Origin: Isoetes taiwanensis | Taxonomy: Eukaryota > Streptophyta > Lycopodiopsida > Isoetales > Isoetaceae | Direction: 5' to 3' | Assembly: GCA_021234155.1 (NCBI GenBank) | Contig: JAJEKV010000001.1 | Location: 33,519,013-33,583,012, forward strand | DNA: 64,000 bases | Shown here: positions 33,741-45,220 of the stretch, piece after piece | Layout: every line of letters starts with the position of its first letter | Position numbering within the stretch: the first letter of the stretch is position 1 | The notes under the pieces: model-generated | The model's input: only the letters and a program-made list of their open reading frames with translations | The model's database searches: none | Told to the model about the DNA's origin: nothing | Position numbers and translations under genes: made by a program

Positions 33741-34329
33741 ATTTCAAATGTTTATCATGATCTATAACCGCCTTAACCTTTGCTACATTCAAATGGAACA
33801 CCGTAACATTGATGCAACTTACTCGGTCCGCATAAAATTATCGTAACACAACATACTAAGAGCATCATTTACTCTATTGCTTCTAACCTCTCGGCAGATA
33901 GGCCCCGCTTTTATCCAAATGAAAATCGGGCTTTGAGATTTTTTCTACGGTATTTCCACTCCTCCAGGCTCCATTATCCTTTCCTTTCATATTACTCTGA
34001 TTGCAGCCACGATTCTGCTTTAAGACACTGTTAATCCCTAATTCAGCATCAGCTATATCCGAGACCTTGACCTCTGCTCCATTTGTCGCAAATGCATCCC
34101 GCAGACCGTGAAATTCTCGTTTTAGTATGGCCAAGAATCTGCAGACCGAGAGGTCTCACGAGTCTCCACCGACATAACAGGTTTATTGGAAGCCCCAACA
34201 ATTGGGGACGAATTGCAGGCCCCTGAAACCTGCTGTTCGACTGATTTCCAGGCTGTATCCATGCTTTCAGCGAAAATCGGGGGCCCTGGCCCGTTGAAGA
34301 AATAGTTCTAGGAGGATAAACTTTGTGAG

Positions 34330-34412
34330 GTTTTAGACATTTTGTGGAAACCTCCCCTAGTTTCTTTGGAAAGTTGGGGAGGTTTCCATAAAATATTAAA
34401 AAAAATAAAAAA
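34330..34412 (+). repeat. GGAAACCTCCCC palindromic repeat element, copy 2 (short)
   Basis: One forward box (34346-34357) and one reverse box (34376-34387), followed by ATAAAATATT and an A-rich tail to about 34412. It abuts the 5' side of the LINE. Confidence 0.7.
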
Positions 34413-34514
34413 TAGTCATTAATGTTGGGCAACTACCGATGGACTGCTCCTCGTCATTAAGACGCACGAGGATCGAGATGCACGGGGGCTAGTCTTGGTC
34501 TTCGTGCAAATTTC

Positions 34515-34800
34515 AAGGGCCCTTTTTTTTTTTTTTTATTTTATGGAAACCTCCCCACCTTCCATGGAAACCTCCCCAATTTTCTTAATTGGAAACCTCC
34601 CCAGGTCATCCAAGAAAGTTGGGGAGGTTTCCAGGGAAAGGTGGGGAGGTTTCCATGGAAACCTCCCCTATGGAGAAAGTTGGGGAGGTTTCCAGGAAAA
34701 TGGGGAGGTTTCCAGGGAAAGTTAGGGAGGTTTCCAATTGGAGCCCAACCCAAATCCGGCGTAGAAAAAACCATCGAACGTGGATGCTGATTAGGCTAGG
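34515..34800 (-). repeat. GGAAACCTCCCC palindromic repeat element, copy 3, upstream of PRXIIF
   Basis: Forward boxes at 34545-34556, 34566-34577, 34591-34602 and 34657-34668. Reverse boxes at 34621-34632, 34643-34654, 34682-34693, 34702-34713 and 34724-34735 (one mismatch). On the minus strand the head GGATTTGGGTTGGGCTCC (about 34757-34740) matches copy 1, and the tail is ATAAAATA plus an A-run (T-run at about 34523-34537 on the plus strand). The last box is about 125 bp from the PRXIIF start codon. Confidence 0.78.
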
Positions 34801-34860
34801 CGTTGGAGACTTCTTTTATAGTGGATTCTTTCGGTCCCTGGAAAAAATATAATAGAAAGA

Positions 34861-36330
34861 ATGATGAGCAGGGTGGTTGTGGCTTCACTCCTCCGGCGCG
34901 GTGCTTCCCACGCTAGACATTTCTCCATAGCTCCTTCGTCTAAGCTCGACTTCAACTCCGATGTGAGGTTGCAGGAAGCGCGCACTTGGGATGAGGGCGT
35001 TTCTTCTCAGTTTGCCACTACCCCGCTCTCGGATATTTTCCAGGTCTGTATGTTCTTTCTTCAGTTTCTTCAGACCTAATTTGAACTGTTATTGATTTAG
35101 GGCACCGCATTTCATGTTACAGGGTAAGCGTGTCGTGATCTTTGGCCTTCCGGTGAGCTCCATGTTATTTGTCTTATGTTCCATGTTATTTGTCTTATGT
35201 TTTATTACACGATTTCTGCAATTTTCTCCTAGATTTGCATGTTATTTAACGTCAAGGTAAGTGGATCAGCATTCCGTCATTTTCTTGATTCATTCTTCTC
35301 AAGAATGGCAAATGGGTTCAGCAAACCTGTAGAATCCGGTTAGAAACTTACCTTGACGTCGTATAACGGAATGGGGGAAGCCATTCTTGCTTCCCCCTGA
35401 CCTGCAGAATCCGGTACGGCGCTCCCGGATTTTGCAGGTCAGGGGGAAGCAAGAATGGCTTCCCCCATTCCGTTCTACATCACATAAAGTGATATCTGGC
35501 CTTTGCATTTTCTTCTTTAAGATGGGTCCGCTGATTCCTTCCAGCGACATTTTCTCTTCTTACCTAATTTGTTTCGATAGCCCTGTTTTGTTTGGCTTCT
35601 AGGGAGATTATTGTTACTGCATATATTTACATGCTGTGGAGGCTAAACTGTTGTCTATTGCTCTTGAACTTTGATGTTTTTTCTTTTTTTTCCTGAACCA
35701 GTATTAATGGCTTAACTGTGGGTTTATTACAGGGTGCCTTTACAGGAGTATGCACAAGCGCACACGTGCCAAGCTATGCTAACAATTTTGATAAGTTCAA
35801 AGCCAATGGCGTAGACTCTGTTATCTGTGTTTCAGTCAATGACCCATATGCTCTCAATGCGTGGGCAGAAAATATGGGTGTTAAAGAGAAGGTACAAAGC
35901 ACGTTTAACTTGTCAAATTCAGAATTATAACCCCCTCTTGTTCTTGCATGTATATACTTCCATTTTCTAAATCCAATATTTACAACCCTGTGCAATTTTT
36001 CTTGCAGATCAAATTCTATGCTGATTATGATGCGAAGTTTCATAATTTGCTAGGCTTAGAATGTGATTTATCCAAAGCGCTGCTTGGAAAGCGATCCCAG
36101 AGGTATGATCTTTTTCAGATATCTTAATTTAGGATTCTTAACTGTTTACAAACAATTACTGTTCATGATGATTTATAGTTGCATCGAGTTCGTAATTTGG
36201 AACTGTTTGCAGGTGGTCTGCGTTTGTGCATGATGGTGTGGTAAAGTGTATTAACGTTGAATCCCAACCTTCTGATCTGAAAGTTAGTGATGGTGAAAGT
36301 ATGTTGAAGTGTTTAGAAAAAGGCTGTTAA
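34861..36330 (+). CDS. PRXIIF: Type II peroxiredoxin F, mitochondrial (PRXIIF), intact
   Basis: Five exons: 34861-35043, 35123-35152, 35733-35891, 36008-36102 and 36213-36330. All introns are GT..AG. Joined, they give 585 nt, or 194 aa plus a stop; plant PRXIIF proteins are about 200 aa. The N-terminus (MMSRVVVASLLRRGASHARH) is Arg-rich and lacks acidic residues, like a mitochondrial presequence. LQEARTWDEGVSSQFATTPL is followed by the active-site loop FGLPGAFTGVCTSAHVPSY, with peroxidatic Cys78 and resolving Cys103 (25 apart, as in the family). It reduces hydrogen peroxide and alkyl hydroperoxides in the matrix using thioredoxin or glutaredoxin. Exon 2 encodes only ten residues. Intron 2 carries nested foldback repeats. 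A second ATG directly follows the first; either could be used. Confidence 0.95.
35163..35201. repeat. Short tandem duplication in PRXIIF intron 2
   Basis: TGTTATTTGTCTTATGTT occurs twice in a row just inside the 5' end of the intron. Confidence 0.6.
35249..35360. mobile_element. Foldback element 1 in PRXIIF intron 2
   Basis: AACGTCAAGGTAAGT (35249-35263) is repeated inverted as ACTTACCTTGACGTC (35346-35360). A small inner inverted pair (TTCTTGATTC/CAAGAATGG) lies between. No coding content. It is immediately followed by a second foldback. Confidence 0.65.
35361..35479. mobile_element. Foldback element 2 in PRXIIF intron 2, ~54-bp arms
   Basis: The left arm 35361-35414 (ACGGAATGGGGGAAGCCATT ... 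AGAATCCGG) and the right arm 35425-35479 are near-perfect inverse copies around a 10-nt spacer. Such a long hairpin suggests a MITE or foldback transposon. Confidence 0.78.
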
Positions 36331-38195
36331 AACAGGAGACCAGTAGAGTTATCCAATGAAATTTTGAACAAAATAAGGTTCTTTTGAGCTTTGAAAGAGG
36401 CCATTTATAACTTCTACAGGCAGAAGGTGCTACTTCCATGTTTAATGTGTGGTCTTACAATGGATGGAATTTGCCTCTTGAGTATCAAATTTGGATTAAT
36501 ACCATGATTTGACTATTGCATGGATCTTAGTTCTGTCTGCTGGGCATTATTTACGCATCTCTCTTCATGGCTATGCTTGAGCCTAGTTAGAAGTCGTGTA
36601 TTATCTCTTAAGTGCTGGAACACTGTTGAAAATGTGACCGATACAAAGTTGTTTGCATTTGAATGAGCAAGACAGACAATACAAGTGAATTGCAGATCTC
36701 CCATTCATAGGTGACTGCTCCCTTGTTCTTTTTACTGGACAAGTTGGGGCATACAGTATTAGGCTGCAGTTTCAAATTTCTGCAAGGTTCCCAAGTAGCA
36801 TCAAAGGTCATTTTTACATGTCAATGATGCAATGATTTCACATATCCGAAACCCTTGCTTCCAAAGTTTACTTGCGAAGATTCCATCTATTTGCATAACC
36901 CTTGTAGGAAATGGAGACCACTGTTGTAAAAAACAGAGATCTTTGTCGACAAAGGACATGGAGAAGAAAGAATAACCTGTGTTTTAGGCCTGAAGCCTGA
37001 AGAAAAAGCACATGTTTTACGCCTGAAGCCTGAAGAAAAAGCACACGGTTAAGATTAGGGAAGATTGGCACACTCAAAAGGCAAAAAATTTATGCAAGAG
37101 TCAAGTCTAAAGAAATCAAAGAAAATTACATGAGGTTAAGCTCCAGCTTGATATCTAGGTGCTAACAATCTCTAATCTAAAGAAATGCCTCAAGGGTTTG
37201 CTAGATGTTGCCTGTTGCCACCTTGAATGAATGAAAAAATGATAGAAGGCTGAGGCATCTCGGATACGGTCGAAGAAAGCCTGCAAAAATTGATGCATGT
37301 GATAAAATAGCCAAGCTGGGAATAAAATGGATAGTCGATACTAACCAGAATTTTGAAAACTTTCCTCATATTGGATTTTGACATCTGGAAAAAATGTTAT
37401 CGGCATTAACGGCGACCGAAAAAAGCACAAAAGGACATGTTACTCCCGAACTCAAGTGTTTTACAAGTAATGAGTCACCACTAGACCGAAGGCTGCATGA
37501 ATTGCTCTTTTGGTTGGTTTGTTGTTTTTATTCAACTCAACTGAAAGTATTGTTTCATAATTTAAAGACATAAAATTGTTTCTTCATATTTGTTTCATAT
37601 AATATATCCTCTTCTGTCTAGGTTTCAACAGATTTAAAGTTGGACCAGTTCTTGCTCATCTGTCGTCACTGTCATAATATATAAGGCAAAGTTGTTCACA
37701 ACGTTAACATTGAAGGATTGGATGTTGGTCGAAGCAAGACTAAGACATGTTATTATTGTAGAATGATATTTTTATGGTTGTTACTTCTTTATATGCATTC
37801 TCAACCTCTAGGTTGGGGTTTATTCCACAACTTATGCCCCAATGATGCAACTGAAACCTACATCTAAGCATTTGAAGACGTTAATTGCTTATGTTGCTCT
37901 ATTTTTTCGGGCATTAAATTGCATTCGAAATAAGTTTTCTACAAGTTGACTCACGAGAATAGTATTTGAATTAAACAGTAGATTCCTGAAAGATGTCGAA
38001 TTCGCATAGCATTGCCAACAAATTTGGTTTCGGGTTTTTCGGGAGAATTTTGGGATGTCAGCCACGATTAAAGCCATGGTCGCTACCAAAACATTTGCGA
38101 AGTCATGGGGCAGACAAAAGCTCAGCAAGGGTAGGCATCATTGAAGGCACTATATTGAGAACTTGACACTCTTAGGCTTCAGCCAACTGACAAAC
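36331..38195. other. Intergenic; one short tandem repeat
   Basis: No gene recognised between PRXIIF and the SINE-like copy. At about 36985-37046 a unit CCTGAAGCCTGAAGAAAAAG is tandemly repeated (about 37 bp). The start of this stretch should include the PRXIIF 3' UTR. Confidence 0.4.
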
Positions 38196-38199
38196 ATAT

Positions 38200-38335
38200 A
38201 GAAGAATGAGAATGAGAATGAGAATGATTTTTTATCGTCCACTGAGGCCAATCGGCCTATGGGACCCATAAGGAGCGCAGCAAACTTATTACTGTCCGGG
38301 TTAAAAAACCCCCGCCCCGAAGAGTTTTCGAGGGA
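38200..38335 (-). repeat. SINE-like repeat with (ATTCT)n tail, copy 2
   Basis: On the minus strand: TTCGGGGCGGGGGTTTTTTA, then GGGTCCCATAGGCCGATTGG, TGGACGATAAAAAATC, and pentamers ATTCT at 38200-38227 (four, interrupted). The 3' layout is the same as copies 1 and 3. Its 5' part is the longest of the three, but I saw no certain Pol III boxes. Confidence 0.55.
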
Positions 38336-38339
38336 AAAA

Positions 38340-39620
38340 CCGTGGCGATAATAAGAATGTCATCCAAACCGCATAAGTATACATCAATGTTTATATACAT
38401 GTCAAGTGTGTGCCCGAGGACATAGCCGATCTCGCATGTCCATAACCTCTCGAAGATATGATCCCAAAGACCGCATCGATCTTTGGCTCAATGTCACATG
38501 TAACGGCCGCCGGGCGACCAACTCAAAGATATCGTGGTCCGGAATTTGATCATATGTTTGGGCAACTTTGAAGGGTATGAGATTCATCCTCAATGACTCC
38601 CATTTGGCAAAGATTGACAGAGCCTCGCCCCGGCGTGGCTCACCAATCCATCCGCCTGCCTCAATTCAAGATGATGTGCCCCTCGCGCGAATGGAGGCAA
38701 TGAGTCTCCATGCGCCTTTTCATGGGCAAGTGGGTACGCAGTAGCATTGCGGGCCTCGTTCAATGTGGGATTTATGTGGCGGCCGGGTACTGTCTTTGTC
38801 TTGACTGCTCAAGGGCATTGGCATCCCAAAGCTTGCCGAGGAAGCAATCGTCAAGATATTGCCTCAAGCTATGGCGACCGCCTCTGTTGCACATGTATGC
38901 ACCTCGTGTTTTGCACATTCCATCTAGCCAACCATTGAGCTCTCTTTTCCCTCCAAAGAAGCCTTGAGGGCGCTGCGGCTCCATTGCCATGATATAAGCT
39001 AGTTTAGGAGACGAGCATCGTCCATATTGACCACCTTCAAAATAGACAATGTGGCGATCAAGGGGCAGCCCTCAAGAGGCAAGAATCCTGCCTCCGCAGT
39101 AGAATTTGATATGGGACCGTGGACTTCACCCCTAGTGCTCGTACTAAGAAGGCTTTCTCGACTGCTCCAAGTCATTCCAAGTAGCAAGTGATACCATCTG
39201 GCCCCATACTTCCACCCCGCATAAAAGGACAAAGCTCCACTAAGACCTTGAACAAAGCGTGGATCGATGGGCCCAATCATACAACTCCGCCTATGACTAT
39301 TGTTTTGCATTGCATATAGTGCCTTCCACTGCTAGTCACTGTGGCCGCATGGATGTGTCCCAAAGGCATAGTAGAAGGAAACTCCACTCCCAAATATATA
39401 TTGTATGTGGATGCAACTTCCACATTTTGGCCTCGAATGGCGAAGGGGGGACCCTACCGACGTGTGAAGATGATATGAAAACCACCTTAGTCTTGGCCGT
39501 TGACGCCAAGATATCGGTCGCCATGCGATAATGTCCGTGGCATCGAGATGTCGTTGCATGTCTGCTGATGTGTAAGCTAGAAGAATGAGATCTTGCACCT
39601 TATTACAACAGGTGAGACAA
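38340..39620. other. GC-richer segment with long overlapping frames, unidentified
   Basis: Base composition differs from the AT-rich neighbours. Minus-strand frames read protein-like (38593-38402 contains LIPFKVAQTYDQIPDHDIFE and LVARRPLHVTL; 39310-38999 contains DPRFVQGLSGALSFYAGWKY). I could not match them to any family. They may be a decayed transposon or gene. Confidence 0.3.
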
Positions 39621-39729
39621 AGAGAGCCACTCAGGTAAGAGTGAAGTTGGGGTCACGTGGCTCAGAGAAGGTGACACTAATTCCAGGATGTTCTTTAGGC
39701 CAGCTCGACAAAAGAAATATGCAGCGACT

Positions 39730-40030
39730 ATGTCGTCATTGAAATTGCCTGAAGGCCAGATTCTTCAAAATCCTTCTGATATTAAATGATTTGCCTTCGA
39801 GAATTTATCTCAGTTCTTCTTAGAGAAGTAATATCATTACAGTGATGTCATAGTAGAAATTGTCCTCATCAAGATCTCATATAAGATGTCAGAGAATAAG
39901 AGGCAGGAGTTGCAATTGATGCTCACCAAGCAAGATGTCATGCAATGGCGCCATATAAATGCCCTGATGGACAAGATTTCTGTAGAGTTTCTCCAGTTAC
40001 CCCAGCCCTTCAAGTGTGTTGCTTATTAAT
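39730..40030 (+). pseudogene. Probable LINE RT upstream remnant
   Basis: Short shifted frames read SLKLPEGQILQNPSDIK, ENLSQFFLE and RQELQLMLTKQDVMQ then DKISVEFLQ. This resembles the segment before LINE reverse transcriptase, where LT..EV..AL and GPDG..VEFF occur. Very decayed. Confidence 0.35.
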
Positions 40031-43000
40031 TCCAACATTGCTCATCGCTATAGTTAATGCATTGCCAAAGTTAAATTTGCTACATATTCATGATGTAAGG
40101 TAGCTCACACCCACTCTAATGCATTTATACGAGAAGTTAAGCTCGTAAAGTATCGTGGCATTTTAAAGTAGGATATCCTATTTTAATGTAAGACATCCTA
40201 ATTCTATTAAGTCGTCGTTCCTACAAAAACATTTGAAAAATAGAAAACAAACGCCACCATTTCAATGATTTAGAAGTAGATAGAGGAGGATAAATTCATC
40301 ATAGCTGGGGTTCTTATAGTGAGCTATGCTTATAGTCAGTTATCTTGTGTGGACTGGATACGGCTGACATCCCCTGGACAAAGATGTCGCCACGACTCAG
40401 TGTTTGGGGGGTTTAAGACAAGTACGGATGCATGTCGCTATGATCATCTAGCCACCCATATATTCGTTATGCTTTGGAAAGGAATTCATACCTCATTTGA
40501 CTGGGGAGTGCAATCTAGTGTGTTTTCATAAGGATGGCTCCATGTGATCATGACACAGGGCATAAGCATGCTATAGCGTACCTTAAAAAGTATTATTTAG
40601 GAACCATAAAATTACCTAAAAAGATACCCAACACTAGGTACTGGGTACTTATATAATGCTTCAATGACTAATAAATGTTAGATTGGATTCATTCATTTTC
40701 ACCTCCAATAGTAATGCCTTTATCTTGACCTTGAACATTACCATGCTTTTGACTTTTACTTTGAATTTTTCAATTAGTTTTAATAGGAAAAACAAGAAAA
40801 TGGTACCCATTTCTGAAGTGCCAGTGTAGCATTTTCCAAAAGTAGACACATGTATCATGCATCTGAACCCGGAGTAGGAACACTTGCTCCTGTTGCATTA
40901 TGCATGTTGATGTTTATTTTCCGAAATGACGAATGGGCCACCCTTTGGGGTGGCGTACTACTTATATGTTATTGCTTATTTGTGCTATCATGTATGTATT
41001 GCTTATTTGTGCTATCATGTATGTACTCTTCTGAGGTATAGGATGTCCTAGAGGAGGAATGGGCCAATGACATCTCCATATCCTTCGCTCGAACACTTGG
41101 CCATCGTAAGTGGTTCGAGTTACACAGAGGGTCTTTCTTGATTTAGTTGTCACTGGGAAAGGGGATTCCTCGTATTTATACGATAAGGGCATCGTATAGA
41201 TTTAGGGGGTGTCACAATATCCATGAATGGAGTCATTAATTCTGAAAGTGGAAATTTTCTTATGATCTTTTAATTTGCTTCATACTACTACTATATACAT
41301 GAGGTAGTTTATTTTCTTTCTTTGAAATATTAGGATTTGTCCACCCATGCTCATATTATGAATAATAACAAGTAAGAAAACCATGACTATTTTTGCACTA
41401 AGATGTCAACCTTGATTTTCATTAAGAATAGATTTTAGAAAGTCTATCAAATGAAAAAGTTAGCCAAACACTCGAAAGTAAAAGAGGAAACTTTTCTAAA
41501 GTTTAGCTAAACCATAGGAAAATCTTGGAGTGAATTTCAAGACAGTTTAGCTAAGACCATTCTGGCTAATAAGAAATATGGGGTTAGTAATTTATTCTTC
41601 AAAATAAATACACTAGTGATAATGCATTAGTCCTAGAACAAATATGTCTCACGCTCGAGATCGCCTAGAGCCGCATTTAATGTAAGGTAATTGGGGCAAA
41701 AATAAGAGACTATAGGACCTTATGACGGTCAAATTTGGGTTTTCATGGCGTGTTCAGCTGAACATCTTTGCTCGGCTTTGAGAAATTGGGATCTAGCTGG
41801 TCTTGTTGTGTTCTTAGTCAGATGCAGGGCTATTCTTCAAGATCTTAATTAATTTAGGTAAATCCGTAGAAGGAGAGAATGTCTAAAAGAATGAGAGTTG
41901 TTTCCTAGACTAATGGTATTTTTTGAATGTTTTTTTTTTTTTTATCAAAATTAGTCTATTGACCTCTCAATAGCTTACCAATCTAAAGAAAGAACATAAA
42001 AATTCCATACAAATGTATGGCAAAAAAAAACTTAATACGGGGCCTCAACCATCCAAGATGGTCTTTATTATCTTGGCGGGGATGAGTTGTTCAACTGACC
42101 TCAGGCTAGCTACGATGGATGGGTCCGTATAGAACGATTGGTAGATTGAATCCTCTCACAATTAAAGAAACAACATTAATTTGAGGGATATGTGGTCCAT
42201 GTTGAAGATGTTACAGATTGTGCAGCAACCCCTTTTTAATACAGTGGAATACCCAGGAAAATAACTTGCACTAAAAAGGTATAGAAATTAACACTTTAGT
42301 GTTCACGAAGATACATCATCTAGATAAGAAGAACATTAGGGATGTGCACTGATGTTTTGGTTGGGCTAAGCATTGCCACTTTAACCACCATGGTTACCTA
42401 CAAAGGAAGAAAGAACAAGCCTGATTCGGATCCCCGTAGTTGTTATCTTAGCTCTATGTAGGCGATGGTTGTCTTACATCTATTCATTGAAAGATATCCA
42501 GACCAGCATAGGCTGATGTATCTAAGGTTCCTTATTAATCTCTTAAATACTTGTTCAACTAAAAGTTTGTATTATACCATTACAATTTGGAAGCCATTCG
42601 ATTTTCTAAATATCATCAAGAATTCTCTCGACAACACACTCAGAAATAATATTTTTAAATTTAAAACTAAAATTACAGTCCGCCACTGAGGGGAATTCTT
42701 TATTGTTTCTTATGTCCACAGAGTTTCTTAGGAGGATATCATGTGTCCAATGTTGTATTACTCAATTCCCTATGACCGACAAAATCATGGTCACATCTCC
42801 ATTGCTATGTAGATGGTGAATGGGACGTATCTATGCAAGACTCTGTTGATGTGTGAATACAGCATTACCATAGTAGGTGAGTCGACGCCCTCTCGATACA
42901 AGTACACGAGGATGGAAGTCAAGGGGTTTTTACAACATCAAGAAAGCACTTAGACTCATACAACCAATCCATAACACTTGTGAGTTTTGCGGCACGATGT

Positions 43001-43451
43001 GCATTACATTGCAAGAGCAATGTTTAATTAAAGAGACTTGCTATTGTTGGAAGTCAAACCTCAACATAATACACTACCCACAGTGCAAAGGAGAGACAGA
43101 ATTTCCACTAGGCTCCTCCAAAATGTCCTTGGGTGGCGGTTAAGAAGGTAAAATATTTTATGCTCTGCAATATAATTGCCTTCTTGCCTTTGATGAAAGC
43201 TCTGTACTGCTTGACTGCTTGTAATCAGAGAGCAAGATCAATCACCACTCTAATTTGTTGCTTGCGACCTTTGCATCCATCTTCAAACCATTTGTTTCGA
43301 AGGAAGCGGGATGTTTGTAAGGTCAACTGGTGCATCTTCTTCCAAAACATTGCTCTGCTGCACTCAGAAGGATGGTAACAAGCTTAATAGATTGTTGCTC
43401 CAATGTGGGGAGCTACAAAAGTCTCGATGTCTTCTTTATCGGCAACTGGGC
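40031..43451. other. Intergenic, nothing recognised
   Basis: About 3.4 kb with only short frames in all six phases. I saw no LTR pair, TIR pair, tRNA or family motif. It may be old, saturated transposon DNA. Confidence 0.35.
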
Positions 43452-43454
43452 TTA

Positions 43455-44021
43455 GGGTCATTACACACTGGCCGTTATGTTAGGTTAAATTGCTAACATA
43501 ACGGGATGCCCTTTATGTTAGGGTAACATAACATAAAGGTTTGACTTCACATTCGCTGTTAGATTAAAATTTAACATAACAAAAACCGTTAAATCTTGCT
43601 TCACACTGATGGTCACGCCATTAGGTTAAAAATTAACATAACGAAAATCGTTAAATATTAGTTCACACTGATTGTCATGCCCTTACGTTAAGAGTTAACA
43701 TAACGAAAACAGCTAAATATTGCTTCACACTGACTGTCATGCCGTTAAGTTAAAAATTGAATTGCAAATGGAGCTTAAGGGATGGGGTCCCCCTACCCTT
43801 AAATTTGAAGGGAAAAATTATGGCCCGTTAAGTCCTCCATTAAAATTTAACCTAACGAAATACAGTGTGAACCCCAGTTATCTTGCACCGTTACCTTAAT
43901 TATACCGTTATTTTTTAACCCCATAATCTTAACGGAATTTTTTAAGGAAAGCCAATGTGAAGCACAGTTAAGTTAATTTTTTTAACCTAACGGCACTTTA
44001 ACGGCCAGCGTGAAGCGGCCC
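43455..44021. mobile_element. PIF/Harbinger-like MITE with TTA target duplication and internal 63-bp repeats
   Basis: TTA at 43452-43454 and 44022-44024 flank the element. The left end GGGTCATTACACACTGGCCG and the inverted right end GGGCCGCTTCACGCTGGCCG pair with few mismatches, followed on both sides by TTAGGTTAAA. Inside (about 43550-43760) a 63-bp unit with TTCACACTGATNGTCATGCC and TTAACATAACGAAAA occurs about three and a half times. The unit resembles the TIR itself, as if ends had been amplified. A 3-bp TTA duplication is typical of PIF/Harbinger. No transposase is encoded. Confidence 0.78.
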
Positions 44022-44024
44022 TTA

Positions 44025-45220
44025 ATCCTATGCTTTATCATAGTACAAACAAAGTTGAAGCATACAGGTGGCTTGACACTGGATTGGTATTGGTTGTCAA
44101 TCTACTGATGAAAAGGGGTTGATGAGATGAATCCACCTCCTCATCCCTATTGTGTGTGCCCACCTATACAGATCTTGCTTGGCTATGAGCACATAATCCA
44201 CCACGCTAGATCCCCCACCCTGATTCTCATAATGATAAGTGTAAGAGGAGGAGGATGGCCATTGTGCAAGGCCATTGCAAATAATCAAATCAACGGTGTT
44301 GCAAATCTAAAGCAATTGCCGCCTTCCGAAGCGTGTGACAGAGTGACCTGCATTAGCTGATCCTTGGACTTGATTGGACTTTGTCGATTGTTGCGCAAAT
44401 GATTATGCTAATGGAAGCACGAACTGGAAAGTGGATAATCACTTTGTGCAAGTTTGATGAAGGGAAATATTCATTTGTTAATATTGAAGAAGGCAACATA
44501 TGCATTTGAAATGTGCCATAGAACTATGGCATGCCTCTAGGTTGAATGCTCCTAGTTTGATTGAAATGTGACAAAACTATAAATGTGACAAAACTATAGC
44601 AAGCAACTCTGGTTCTTCTAGGAATGCAAGCAAGTGAAAAAGAGTCTAAAGTTGATGACGCTTGAGACATTGATGTTTTTTATCACCATAATACATAGAT
44701 AGTACTTTTTACGTCAAACCACATGGCATATGCCCCTAATGTTGCAGATGCAATGATTCTCCCAATTTCCCAAGAAAATGTTGCATAGTGCCATTCTAGT
44801 TGACATGCTCCTTATAGTTTTACTTCGGTTTTGAAATTTTAATGGCAAGTTGCAAATTACCTTATGCCTTGCAAATGTAAGGCTTGACTGGATACGGGAG
44901 TGAACTTATTTATCCATTAACCACCAATGATCTCTCATGTTGACTGCCATTTGAATGCCGGATTGCCTACTTATTTTTTTGTTGCCATGAGCATTTTACA
45001 AGGGAGTTGTATATTAACACAGAAGCAGGGCCCATTACAACATTATCGGGTATGGGATGTCTATTAGACATGGGGGTGGCCAGCATATAGATTCTAAATA
45101 AAAGATCAGACCACCAATAGACATCTCATCTATTAGTTTTGACTCTGTTCGGATGGGCTTCTTGATTTCCAGCACCTAAGATGGCTTCCACCGAATATAT
45201 GAAAAACCCACCTGATAAGC
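44025..45220. other. Intergenic, includes likely 3' UTR of the BRUTUS-like gene
   Basis: No gene recognised. The part next to 45220 should hold the 3' UTR and poly-A signal of the neighbouring gene. Confidence 0.4.

Larger units (their letters stand above)
31341..34320 (-). mobile_element. L1-type LINE, internally deleted
   Basis: Minus-strand order: ORF1 with a DUF4283 domain (about 33740-33340), a remnant of the ORF2 endonuclease tail, a post-RT region, a zf-RVT-like C-terminus (31669-31478), and a 3' poly-A tail seen as ten T at 31341-31350. The RT domain and most of the endonuclease are missing. Upstream (33880-34320) are shifted frames that may be the N-terminal part of ORF1. The copy cannot retrotranspose itself. 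Confidence 0.82.

Noticed and set aside
34545-34735. Regular 12-mer repeats as a possible CRISPR-like array
   Set aside because: Boxes occur in both orientations with spacers of uneven and very short length, and the DNA is clearly a plant nuclear genome.
34589-34852. Plus- and minus-strand frames rich in GRFPG/GNLPNFPWKP repeats
   Set aside because: These are translations of the GGAAACCTCCCC boxes and vary with box number; no sign of a real protein.
45133-45185. A fourteenth exon for the BRUTUS-like gene ending RCWKSRSPSEQSQN
   Set aside because: The gene frame reaches TAA at 45221-45223 directly after YNTRAI, where the family normally ends, and no GT donor is present before it.
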